DNA from: UBA1081 sp045658165
Lineage (GTDB): Bacteria > Bacillota > Clostridia > Oscillospirales > Acutalibacteraceae
Direction of reading: 5' to 3'
DNA length: 9,488 bases
Assembly (NCBI GenBank): GCA_045658165.1
Contig: JAZOUN010000029.1
Span: 1 to 9,488, forward strand
The notes below the pieces were generated by a model. The model made no database searches. It saw only the letters and a program-made list of their open reading frames with translations, and was not told where the DNA came from. The position numbers were made by a program, and so were the translations under genes. Positions 1 to 6,169 of this stretch are shown here, piece by piece (positions within the stretch are counted from its first letter, which is position 1; the number at the start of each line of letters is the position of its first letter).

Positions 1-671
1 GTTGTCTTGATAACGTTTGCCTTCTGGATGATTGAAACTCTGTCCTTCTTGTTGTTTCTTGCATAGTCATAAGCAAGCTTTGCGATTCTCTGGCAGCCTT
101 CTGTTGTTGTAACAACAAAGTCAAATGCAAGTTCATCGTCAACATTTACGCCCTTTGAACCTACTGCATAAGCACCTTCTGTGTTTTCACGGAAGAATGT
201 CCAGTCGATGCCCTGTTCGGGAACCTTAACGGGACGAACGTTAGCAAAAAGGTCAAGAGCCTTTCTCATTGCAACGTTTGCACTTTCGATATTGGGAAGA
301 CCGTCACCTGCCTGAGGAGTTGTTGTGGGTCCCTTGAGGATAACGTCACAAGCCTTGAGCTCTTCAAGAACGTCATCGGGAATAGCTTTCATAACCTTAA
401 CACGGTTTTCAATTGTAAGACCGACAATATCTTTGAAAACGATCTTTCCGGCATCAACATCATCTTTAAGAAGATACTTGAGGACTGTAGCAGCTTCATG
501 TGTGATTGTGGGGCCGATGCCGTCGCCGCCGCATACACCGATGATGATCTGTTCTTTATTTGCGAAGTCTGTAAATTCTTTTACAGACTTGATTTTTTCA
601 TTTCTTTCTGCCTGTTCTCTTACGAGAGCTTCAAATTTTTCAACGGCAGCTTTGATGTTTGCTTCTGTCAT
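1..671 (-). CDS. icd: Isocitrate dehydrogenase, isocitrate/isopropylmalate dehydrogenase family (3' part cut by window start)
   Basis: The 223 visible residues are the N-terminal part of a metal-dependent beta-decarboxylating dehydrogenase that would convert isocitrate to 2-oxoglutarate in the cytoplasm. Visible marks are GGDGIGP at about residues 48-54, a substrate loop with S130, N132 and R136 (ESANVAMRK), R146 in FANVRP, and R161/Y168 in FFRENTEGAY. The Ser-x-Asn-x3-Arg loop is the isocitrate signature and argues against isopropylmalate dehydrogenase. The first 40 or so residues are a charged helical extension before the usual family start. The start ATG (669-671) has an AAAGGGTG ribosome binding site about 6 bp upstream. 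It is the second gene after aconitase, with a 71-bp gap and no promoter of its own that I can see. The coenzyme-specificity residues lie beyond the edge, so NAD versus NADP cannot be read. Confidence 0.9.
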   Translation of the reverse strand, partial: MTEANIKAAVEKFEALVREQAERNEKIKSVKEFTDFANKEQIIIGVCGGDGIGPTITHEAATVLKYLLKDDVDAGKIVFKDIVGLTIENRVKVMKAIPDDVLEELKACDVILKGPTTTPQAGDGLPNIESANVAMRKALDLFANVRPVKVPEQGIDWTFFRENTEGAYAVGSKGVNVDDELAFDFVVTTTEGCQRIAKLAYDYARNNKKDRVSIIQKANVIKT

Positions 672-700
672 TATTTTCACCCTTTGATTTTGATAATTGT

Positions 701-719
701 GGGCGATGATTCATCGCCC
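701..719. repeat. Near-perfect palindrome (hairpin) between acn and icd
   Basis: Arms GGGCGATGA and TCATCGCCC flank a single T, giving a 7-9 bp GC-rich stem in the intercistronic RNA. Neither side has a U-tract, so it is not an ordinary intrinsic terminator. It could stabilise the upstream aconitase message, attenuate icd, or be a copy of a short dispersed palindromic element. Which of these applies cannot be decided from one copy. Confidence 0.6.
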
Positions 720-742
720 CTGCGAATATTACCGATTAAGAA

Positions 743-2677
743 TTACTTCTGTGCTCCTGTGTAGTTAAGAAGACCGCCGAATGTGAGCATATTCTTCTGT
801 CTTTCTGAGAAACCGCCTTCAAGAACGTATTCTTCGCCCTTTGTTTCGTTAACAAGAACAACATCTGTATCATTAAGAATTGCAGACTTTACATCCTTGA
901 GTGTAACTACATCGAACTTGTCGATCTTATCGTAATCCTCTGCATTCTTGAATGTGAGAGGAATGATGCCTGAGTTGATAAGGTTTGCCTTGTGAAGTCT
1001 TGCGAAAGACTTTGCAACAACAGCCTTGATGCCGAGGTAAAGGGGAACAAGAGCAGCATGTTCTCTTGATGAACCCTGACCGTAGTTAGCACCGCCTACG
1101 ATGATACCGCCACCCATTGACTTGCAGTTTTCTGCGAAGTCTTCATCACACTGCTTGAAGCAGAACTGTGAAAGATGGGGTACGTTTGAACGGTAGGGGA
1201 GAATCTTTGCACCTGCGGGCATGATGTGGTCTGTTGTGATGTTGTCACCGACCTTGAGCATAACCTTTGTTGCAACTGAATCTGTAAGAGCTGTACCGAG
1301 AGGAACGCTCTTGATGTTGGGACCGTAGATAACTTCAACTGCTGATGCTGTATCCTTACAAGCTGGAAGTTCAACCATGTTATCATTGATGAGGAACTTT
1401 TCGGGCATGGGGAACTCGGGCATATCGCCGAGAGTTGTTGCGGGGTTTGTAAGAACGCCTGTAACAGCTGATGCAGCTGCAACTTCGGGGCTTACAAGGT
1501 AGATACCTGCGTCTGCAGTACCGCTTCTGCCTTCAAAGTTTCTGTTGAATGTACGAAGTGAAACACCTTTAGAGTTGGGTGACTGACCCATACCGATACA
1601 GGGACCGCAAGCACTTTCAAGAATTCTTGCACCTGCTGCGATCATATCAGCAAGAGCGCCGTTTTCTGCAAGCATAGTAAGAACCTGCTTTGAACCGGGA
1701 GCAATTGAAAGGCTTACGTTGGGATGAACCTTCTTGCCCTTGAGAATGTGAGCAACCTTCATCATATCCATAAGTGATGAATTTGTACATGAACCGATAC
1801 AAACCTGATCGATTGTGATTTCACCGATTTCGTCAACTGACTTTACATTGTCGGGCATGTGGGGCATTGCAGCCATGGGAACGAGTTCAGAAAGGTTGAT
1901 TTCGATAACCTTGTCATAAACTGCATCTTCGTCTGCAATAAGTTCTATCCAGTCTTCTTCTCTGTCCTGAGCCTTGAGGAATGCCTTTGTAACATCGTCT
2001 GAGGGGAAAACTGATGTTGTTGCACCGAGTTCTGCACCCATGTTGGTGATTGTTGCTCTTTCGGGAACTGAAAGTGTAGCAACGCCTTCACCTGTGTATT
2101 CGATGATTCTGCCTACACCGCCCTTGACTGAAAGGATTTCAAGAACCTTGAGAATAACATCCTTTGCAGCTACCCAGGGTGAGAGTTTGCCTGTAAGGTT
2201 AACCTTAACGATTTCGGGCATTGTGATGTAGTATGTACCGCCGCCCATTGCAACAGCAACGTCAAGACCGCCTGCACCCATAGCAAGCATACCGATACCG
2301 CCGCCTGTGGGAGTATGGCTGTCTGAACCGAGAAGAGTCTTACCGGGCTTGCCGAATCTTTCAAGATGAACCTGATGACAGATACCGTTGCCGGGACGTG
2401 AGTAACGGATACCTCTCTTCTTGGCTACTGTCTGAATAAATCTGTGGTCATCGGCATTTTCAAAGCCGTTCTGAAGTGTGTTATGATCAATATAAGCAAC
2501 TGAGAGTTCTGTCTTAACTCTTTCGATGCCCATAGCTTCAAACTGAAGATATGCCATAGTGCCTGTAGCATCCTGTGTAAGTGTCTGATCGATGCGAAGA
2601 CCGATTTCTTTGCCTTTGATCATTTCACCTTCAACAAGATGAGTTTTTATAAGTTTTTCTGCAATAGTGTAACCCAT
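743..2677 (-). CDS. acn: Aconitate hydratase (aconitase), about 640-residue bacterial type
   Basis: A [4Fe-4S] enzyme that isomerises citrate to isocitrate via cis-aconitate in the cytoplasm. With the chosen start it has 644 residues. It shows GSDSHTPTGGG at about 117-127 and the three cluster cysteines: C297 in CIGSCTNSS, and C357 and C360 in ACGPCIG. The C-terminal swivel domain carries YGQGSSREHA at about 532-541. The length and compact form fit the short 'Aquifex-type' aconitase group (from family knowledge) rather than the roughly 900-residue AcnA or AcnB. The reading frame is open back to 2704. I start at 2677 because GGAGG (2683-2687) sits 5 bp before that ATG, and because the promoter would start transcription near 2703, leaving no leader for the longer form. 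It is first in an operon with icd. Homoaconitase or isopropylmalate isomerase activity is less likely given the fused single chain and the neighbour. Confidence 0.94.
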   Translation of the reverse strand: MGYTIAEKLIKTHLVEGEMIKGKEIGLRIDQTLTQDATGTMAYLQFEAMGIERVKTELSVAYIDHNTLQNGFENADDHRFIQTVAKKRGIRYSRPGNGICHQVHLERFGKPGKTLLGSDSHTPTGGGIGMLAMGAGGLDVAVAMGGGTYYITMPEIVKVNLTGKLSPWVAAKDVILKVLEILSVKGGVGRIIEYTGEGVATLSVPERATITNMGAELGATTSVFPSDDVTKAFLKAQDREEDWIELIADEDAVYDKVIEINLSELVPMAAMPHMPDNVKSVDEIGEITIDQVCIGSCTNSSLMDMMKVAHILKGKKVHPNVSLSIAPGSKQVLTMLAENGALADMIAAGARILESACGPCIGMGQSPNSKGVSLRTFNRNFEGRSGTADAGIYLVSPEVAAASAVTGVLTNPATTLGDMPEFPMPEKFLINDNMVELPACKDTASAVEVIYGPNIKSVPLGTALTDSVATKVMLKVGDNITTDHIMPAGAKILPYRSNVPHLSQFCFKQCDEDFAENCKSMGGGIIVGGANYGQGSSREHAALVPLYLGIKAVVAKSFARLHKANLINSGIIPLTFKNAEDYDKIDKFDVVTLKDVKSAILNDTDVVLVNETKGEEYVLEGGFSERQKNMLTFGGLLNYTGAQK

Positions 2678-2709
2678 AATGTCCTCCATTATATTAAAAT
2701 ACATTATAT

Positions 2710-2738
2710 ATAATATAACTTTACGGATTTTATGTCAA
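2710..2738 (-). promoter_or_regulatory. Promoter of acn-icd operon
   Basis: Reading the minus strand, a perfect -35 TTGACA (2733-2738) is followed by a 17-bp spacer and a -10 TATTAT (2710-2715). Transcription should start near 2703, about 26 bases before the chosen acn ATG. This matches the housekeeping sigma-factor consensus. Confidence 0.8.
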
Positions 2739-2798
2739 GTTGTTGCGGATATTTTCTGACAGGTTAACAATTATTTTTTATTAAATAATAATAATTTA

Positions 2799-2827
2799 TT
2801 GATTTTTTCGGATTATAATGATATCAT
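2799..2827 (+). promoter_or_regulatory. Likely promoter of the M20 peptidase gene
   Basis: TTGATT (2799-2804), a 17-bp spacer and TATCAT (2822-2827) give a reasonable promoter about 40 bp before the start codon. A perfect TATAAT at 2814-2819 is an alternative -10 but has no good -35 at the right distance. Both -10 candidates lie within or overlap the 2815-2830 palindrome. Confidence 0.5.
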
Positions 2828-2830
2828 TAT
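2815..2830. promoter_or_regulatory. 16-bp perfect palindrome over the -10 region, candidate operator
   Basis: ATAATGATATCATTAT reads the same on both strands and covers the likely -10 box of the peptidase gene, the usual place for a repressor. Its halves, ATAATGAT and ATCATTAT, are those of the classical 19-bp Fur box but without the central base. The resemblance may therefore be chance in AT-rich DNA. Confidence 0.5.
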
Positions 2831-2865
2831 GGTGTTATAACAGACATGTAAGGAGTTTTGTTAAC

Positions 2866-4341
2866 ATGGATAAAAAAGTTAAGGCAGGTATTGCCGTTGC
2901 TGCTATCGGCTCTGCAGTTGCTTCAAACCTTATCAAAGCAAAAAAATTCACACCTCCCGAGAGAGTGGCAGATCCTCTTCCCGAGGAGAGAGTTGATGTT
3001 GAAAGATTTACAAAAAACCTTTCAGACGCTATAAAAATCAAGACAATTTCAAATGTTGACGAAGACAAAGTTGACTGGGCAGCATTTGATGAGCTTCACA
3101 AACTTTTTGAAGAGAGATATCCTCTTATTCACAAGACACTCAAAAAGGAAATCGTTGGCAAGGCAAGCCTTCTTTATACATGGGAAGGCAAGAATGCAGA
3201 CCTTGAACCCATCGCACTTCTCGGTCATCAGGATGTTGTGCCCATTTCAAAGGGTACAGAGCAGGACTGGGAGCATGATCCTTTCAGCGGTGATGTTGCA
3301 GACGGTTACGTATGGGGCAGAGGCGCTGTTGATATGAAGAATCATGTTGTGGCAGTTTTGGAATCTGTTGAAACACTTCTTGAAGACGGTTTTGTTCCCG
3401 AAAGAACAGTTTATCTCTGTTTCGGTCACAACGAAGAAGTTGTTGCTTCTCCCAATAACGGCGCAAAGAAGATTTCAGCTCTTCTTGAGAGTCGTGGAAT
3501 AAGACTTGACAGCGTTCTTGACGAAGGCGGTGCAATTCTTCCCATCAAAGTTCCCGGAATTATCGATAAGAATCTCGCAGGTATCGGTATTGCTGAAAAA
3601 GGATACTGTGACTATAAAATCAGCCTTACAGCAAAGGGCGGTCATTCATCAACACCTCCCAAGCACACAGCTTTGGGCAAAATGGCTGATGTAATCAAGG
3701 ATATTGAAAACAATCAGTTTAAGTCAGAGATTACTCCCGTTGTCGAAGGCATTCTTGACAGAGTAGGAAGAAACACTTCTTTCCTTGCAAGAAACGTTGT
3801 ATGTAACGCAAAATATCTTAAGCCTGTTCTTAAAGTTGTTATGTCAAACATCCCTGCAGCTGCTTCATTCGTAAGAACAACAACAGCTGTCACAATGGCA
3901 CAGGCTAGCCCCCAGGCAAACGTTCTTCCCCAGAAGGCATCTGTATGCGTAAACTTCAGAATTATGCCCGGTCAGACAATTGCTGATATCAAGACACACC
4001 TTGAAAAGGTTATCAAGAACAAGAATGTTGAAATTGAACTTCTCGGCGGTCAGGAGCCTTCAAATGTTTCTCCCACAGATTCAAGAGCATTCAAGGCAAT
4101 TGAAGACATCTGCTACAGAATGAACAATAATAACGTTGCTGCACCTTACCTTGTTATGGGCGGTACGGATGCAAGAAATTATCAGAACATCTGTGAAAAT
4201 GTTTACAGATATTCACCATTCCTTCTTCCCACAAGCCTTCTTGCAACAACACACGGCACAAACGAAAGAATTGAAGTTTCATCATTCCCCGATGCACTTG
4301 CATTCTTTAAGAGATATATAAAGACTCTCTCTTCATGCTGA
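2866..4341 (+). CDS. M20 family metallopeptidase, PM20D1/carboxypeptidase-S-like
   Basis: A 491-residue zinc-dependent hydrolase of the M20/M25/M40 family, cleaving or condensing N-acyl or C-terminal amino acids; the substrate cannot be read. Predicted catalytic residues are H121 (GHQDVVP), bridging D156 (GRGAVDMK), the E190-E191 pair (GHNEEV), D219 (DEGG) and H463 (THGTNE). H260 in KGGHSS belongs to the lid/dimerisation domain. The HNEEV...VLDEGGAI arrangement and the WGRGAVD motif resemble the PM20D1/CPS1 group more than ArgE or PepV. Residues 6-20 form a short Ala-rich hydrophobic stretch after DKK, so a membrane anchor or weak signal peptide is possible. The start is set by AAGGAG (2850-2855) 10 bp upstream; the frame is open farther upstream but has no ribosome site. 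It is monocistronic, with its own terminator. Confidence 0.88.
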   Translation: MDKKVKAGIAVAAIGSAVASNLIKAKKFTPPERVADPLPEERVDVERFTKNLSDAIKIKTISNVDEDKVDWAAFDELHKLFEERYPLIHKTLKKEIVGKASLLYTWEGKNADLEPIALLGHQDVVPISKGTEQDWEHDPFSGDVADGYVWGRGAVDMKNHVVAVLESVETLLEDGFVPERTVYLCFGHNEEVVASPNNGAKKISALLESRGIRLDSVLDEGGAILPIKVPGIIDKNLAGIGIAEKGYCDYKISLTAKGGHSSTPPKHTALGKMADVIKDIENNQFKSEITPVVEGILDRVGRNTSFLARNVVCNAKYLKPVLKVVMSNIPAAASFVRTTTAVTMAQASPQANVLPQKASVCVNFRIMPGQTIADIKTHLEKVIKNKNVEIELLGGQEPSNVSPTDSRAFKAIEDICYRMNNNNVAAPYLVMGGTDARNYQNICENVYRYSPFLLPTSLLATTHGTNERIEVSSFPDALAFFKRYIKTLSSC

Positions 4342-4349
4342 TAAAAAAG

Positions 4350-4389
4350 GGAACTGTAAAACTTTTGTTTTTACAGTTCCTCTTTTTTT
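4350..4389 (+). terminator. Intrinsic terminator of the M20 peptidase gene
   Basis: A 12-bp stem (GGAACTGTAAAA with TTTTACAGTTCC, arms 4350-4361 and 4369-4380) and a 7-base loop are followed by TCTTTTTTT. It begins 9 bp after the stop codon. Confidence 0.9.
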
Positions 4390-4424
4390 ATATAAATATA
4401 TTGGGTATAAAAATAAAATTTTTC

Positions 4425-4453
4425 TTGCAAATTTTGATGTGGTGTGATATTAT
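4425..4453 (+). promoter_or_regulatory. Promoter of the 51-residue small gene
   Basis: TTGCAA (4425-4430), a 17-bp spacer and TATTAT (4448-4453), with a TGA directly before the -10 making an extended -10 element. Transcription should begin near 4460, giving a leader of about 36 bases. Confidence 0.7.
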
Positions 4454-4495
4454 TTCATTGTACAGAGATATTTTCCGAAGAAAGGTGTTATTTTT

Positions 4496-4651
4496 ATGGA
4501 TTTCGATTTCAGTTCAATTATTATTACTCTTGATTATCTCATCAGAAAAGTTATGGCTATTCTTGACAGCCTTATGCTCAGCTTCGGTGGTTCATCAACA
4601 ACTGAAACAACAGAAGCAGAAACAACAACAGAAGCAACAATCGTTGAATAA
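4496..4651 (+). CDS. Orphan small protein with amphipathic N-terminus and Thr/Glu-rich tail
   Basis: I do not recognise this 51-residue protein. The ATG at 4496 is preceded by AAAGGTG (4481-4487) with 8 bp spacing and ends at TAA 4649-4651. Residues 1-31 (MDFDFSSIIITLDYLIRKVM onward) are hydrophobic with scattered charges and could form one amphipathic or membrane-associated helix. Residues 32-51 switch to a disordered stretch of Ser, Thr and Glu (GGSSTTETTEAETTTEATIV). The net charge is strongly negative. No cysteine, no clear cleavable signal peptide and no transmembrane span of full length is visible. It sits between its own promoter and its own terminator, so it is an independent transcript of about 240 bases, which supports its being real. 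Possible roles are a membrane-associated regulator, a secreted peptide or a dual-function small RNA; none can be chosen from sequence alone. Confidence 0.72.
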   Translation: MDFDFSSIIITLDYLIRKVMAILDSLMLSFGGSSTTETTEAETTTEATIVE

Positions 4652-4664
4652 TCTGAGTTAAAAT

Positions 4665-4701
4665 AAATGCAGTTACTTTTGTTAGTAACTGCATTTTTTT
4701 T
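4665..4701 (+). terminator. Intrinsic terminator after the small gene
   Basis: A 13-bp inverted repeat (arms 4665-4677 and 4684-4696, core TGCAGTTACT/AGTAACTGCA) with a 6-base loop runs into eight T residues on the plus strand. On the minus strand the hairpin lies just past the stop of the convergent carrier gene. It is followed there by a weak TTATTTTAA tract, so it may act in both directions. Confidence 0.88.
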
Positions 4702-4705
4702 GTCT

Positions 4706-6004
4706 TTATATGTTCGCAAGAACAAGTAATGATGCGGTCAGTGAGGGAATTGCTATTGCTGTGCCGTATTTTGTAAATCTTGCAAAATTCATTTTTATAT
4801 TGCTGTTTTTCAGCAGGCTTGTCCACATTATTCCTGCAAGTGCGCCTAAAGGAGTGAAAAATGCACCGAGGTTGGATCCGATGATTGAAGCATAGAGAGC
4901 CTGAGTATAATGAGCTGTGTCGGCATATTCGGTAATTGCAGAGTAGAGTACACTCATGGGAATATTGTTTATAAGATTCGAGGCAAGGAATGATGTTGTT
5001 CCGAATGCAAAAACAGTATTTGAAGATGATAATTTTTCTGCAATTACAGATGTTATACCTGAATTCTCAAGTGCAAGAACAATTATGAACATTGATAATA
5101 CAAAAGGAATTGTTTCAACAGGTGCTCTTTTTATGCTTGTAAAGAGAATGCCTGTCTTTTTTTTGCTTATTACAAAATATAATCCTGCAGTAATAAAAAG
5201 GCTTACGCAGAATCCGAATGCAATAATCCACATCGGTAATGAAATGTAAGAAGAAATAACCATCATTATTATGCAGCCTATAAGGTGTACAAGACCTATG
5301 ATTACAGCGGGTTTGTCGCTGAGTTCTTCATTCTCTGCAATACCTGAAATGGGGGCAGAAAGTCTTTTTCTGAAAAGAATGAACAATAAAATGAACGAAA
5401 CAAGACCTGCGGCAATTGTGGGTAATGCCATTCTGAATGTATATTCGGAAAATGTTGCACCGGCATTTGTTGCAAGGTAGATGTTGGTGGGGTTGCCGAT
5501 TATAAGTATCATGCTCCATGTGTTTGCTGCTATGAATTCTGTAATAAGAAACGGAATCGGATCAATTTTTGCATTTTTTGCAAAATAACATATAAACGGT
5601 GTGAAAGTGAGCACAATGATGTCATTTGAAGTGAAAATTGTGAGTACAGAAACTGTTATATATAAGTAGAAAAACAGTGCAGTCTGACTTTTTCCTGCAT
5701 TACGCAGAACTTTTGATGCAAGAAATTTAAAGAATCCCACACAGTCAAGATAAATTGAAATGAGCGTCATTGAAATAAACAGAATCAGAATTTTAAGCGG
5801 ATTCACGGCACTGTCTGATGTGAAAGCCGTAAAGATTTCATTTAATCCTGCATTGTCAGTCAGAATCATTGCTAAAGCACCGAGAAATGGCACAATCCAG
5901 AATATACTGACGGATGTTTTTCTGATTGTAACTGATGGCTTGAAAAATGCAACAATCATAAGTAAAACGCACGTAACAGCAGCGATTATAAGAACACTTG
6001 TCAT
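4706..6004 (-). CDS. ArsB/NhaD/SLC13-superfamily membrane carrier
   Basis: A 432-residue integral membrane protein with about 11-12 hydrophobic segments, an anion or ion transporter of the ion-transporter superfamily. The two inverted halves are visible. The first has a re-entrant part with TSND (125-128) and IGNPTNIYLA (169-178). The second has SNLINNIPMS (342-351) and GSNLGAFFTPLGALAGIMW (376-394). The last motif resembles the ArsB signature. No arsR, arsenate reductase or sodium-coupled metabolic gene lies beside it, so arsenite export, dicarboxylate uptake and other ion transport all remain open. GGAGG (6011-6015) is 6 bp before the ATG. It is monocistronic, convergent with the small gene, and its promoter carries inverted repeats suggesting repression. 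Confidence 0.85.
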   Translation of the reverse strand: MTSVLIIAAVTCVLLMIVAFFKPSVTIRKTSVSIFWIVPFLGALAMILTDNAGLNEIFTAFTSDSAVNPLKILILFISMTLISIYLDCVGFFKFLASKVLRNAGKSQTALFFYLYITVSVLTIFTSNDIIVLTFTPFICYFAKNAKIDPIPFLITEFIAANTWSMILIIGNPTNIYLATNAGATFSEYTFRMALPTIAAGLVSFILLFILFRKRLSAPISGIAENEELSDKPAVIIGLVHLIGCIIMMVISSYISLPMWIIAFGFCVSLFITAGLYFVISKKKTGILFTSIKRAPVETIPFVLSMFIIVLALENSGITSVIAEKLSSSNTVFAFGTTSFLASNLINNIPMSVLYSAITEYADTAHYTQALYASIIGSNLGAFFTPLGALAGIMWTSLLKNSNIKMNFARFTKYGTAIAIPSLTASLLVLANI

Positions 6005-6032
6005 AATTTACCTCCGTACACAAACTTTTGAA

Positions 6033-6061
6033 ATTATACCACTGACAATAGTGGTTTTCAA
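6033..6061 (-). promoter_or_regulatory. Promoter of the carrier gene
   Basis: On the minus strand TTGAAA (6056-6061), a 17-bp spacer and a perfect TATAAT (6033-6038), preceded by TGG as an extended -10. The predicted start is about 22 bases before the ATG. Confidence 0.8.
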
Positions 6062-6067
6062 TTGTCA
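6038..6067. promoter_or_regulatory. Overlapping inverted repeats in the carrier promoter, candidate operator
   Basis: Two overlapping dyads fill the spacer and -35 box. ACCACT/AGTGGT has arms at 6038-6043 and 6050-6055 with 6 bp between them. TGACAAT/ATTGTCA has arms at 6043-6049 and 6061-6067 with 11 bp between them. The second has the 18-bp centre-to-centre half-site spacing of many dimeric helix-turn-helix repressors. No regulator gene is adjacent. Confidence 0.5.
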
Positions 6068-6115
6068 TTTCAGCTAAAAATCAGCATTTGTTATAGGCAT
6101 TTATGAATCAATAAC

Positions 6116-6156
6116 GCAAGAAACCTCCCGCTATGCATCTGCATTGACGGGAGGTT
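6116..6156 (-). terminator. Probable terminator of the metallophosphoesterase gene
   Basis: A 9-bp GC-rich stem AACCTCCCG/CGGGAGGTT (arms 6122-6130 and 6148-6156) with a 17-base loop that contains a smaller ATGCA/TGCAT pairing. On the minus strand it starts 13 bp past the stop codon and is followed by TTCTTGCGTT, a weak U-tract. Confidence 0.65.
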
Positions 6157-6169
6157 AATAAATTTTCGG

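Noticed and set aside
325..764. Plus-strand frames opposite the isocitrate dehydrogenase
   Set aside because: They are shadows of a strongly conserved minus-strand gene and have no ribosome sites or family resemblance.
2678..2704. Longer aconitase start at 2704
   Set aside because: It would begin at or upstream of the predicted transcription start, while GGAGG is ideally placed for the ATG at 2677.
2761..2810. AT-rich stretch with AATAAT repeats in the acn/peptidase divergent region, considered as a replication or attachment site
   Set aside because: There are no DnaA-box clusters, iterons, direct-repeat ends or integrase gene; it looks like ordinary AT-rich intergenic DNA.
4335..4661. Plus-strand frame of 108 residues ending in a Gln/Lys-rich run
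   Set aside because: It starts inside the end of the peptidase gene, passes through its terminator and overlaps the 51-residue gene in another frame. The Gln-rich tail is that gene's ACA/GAA codons read out of frame.
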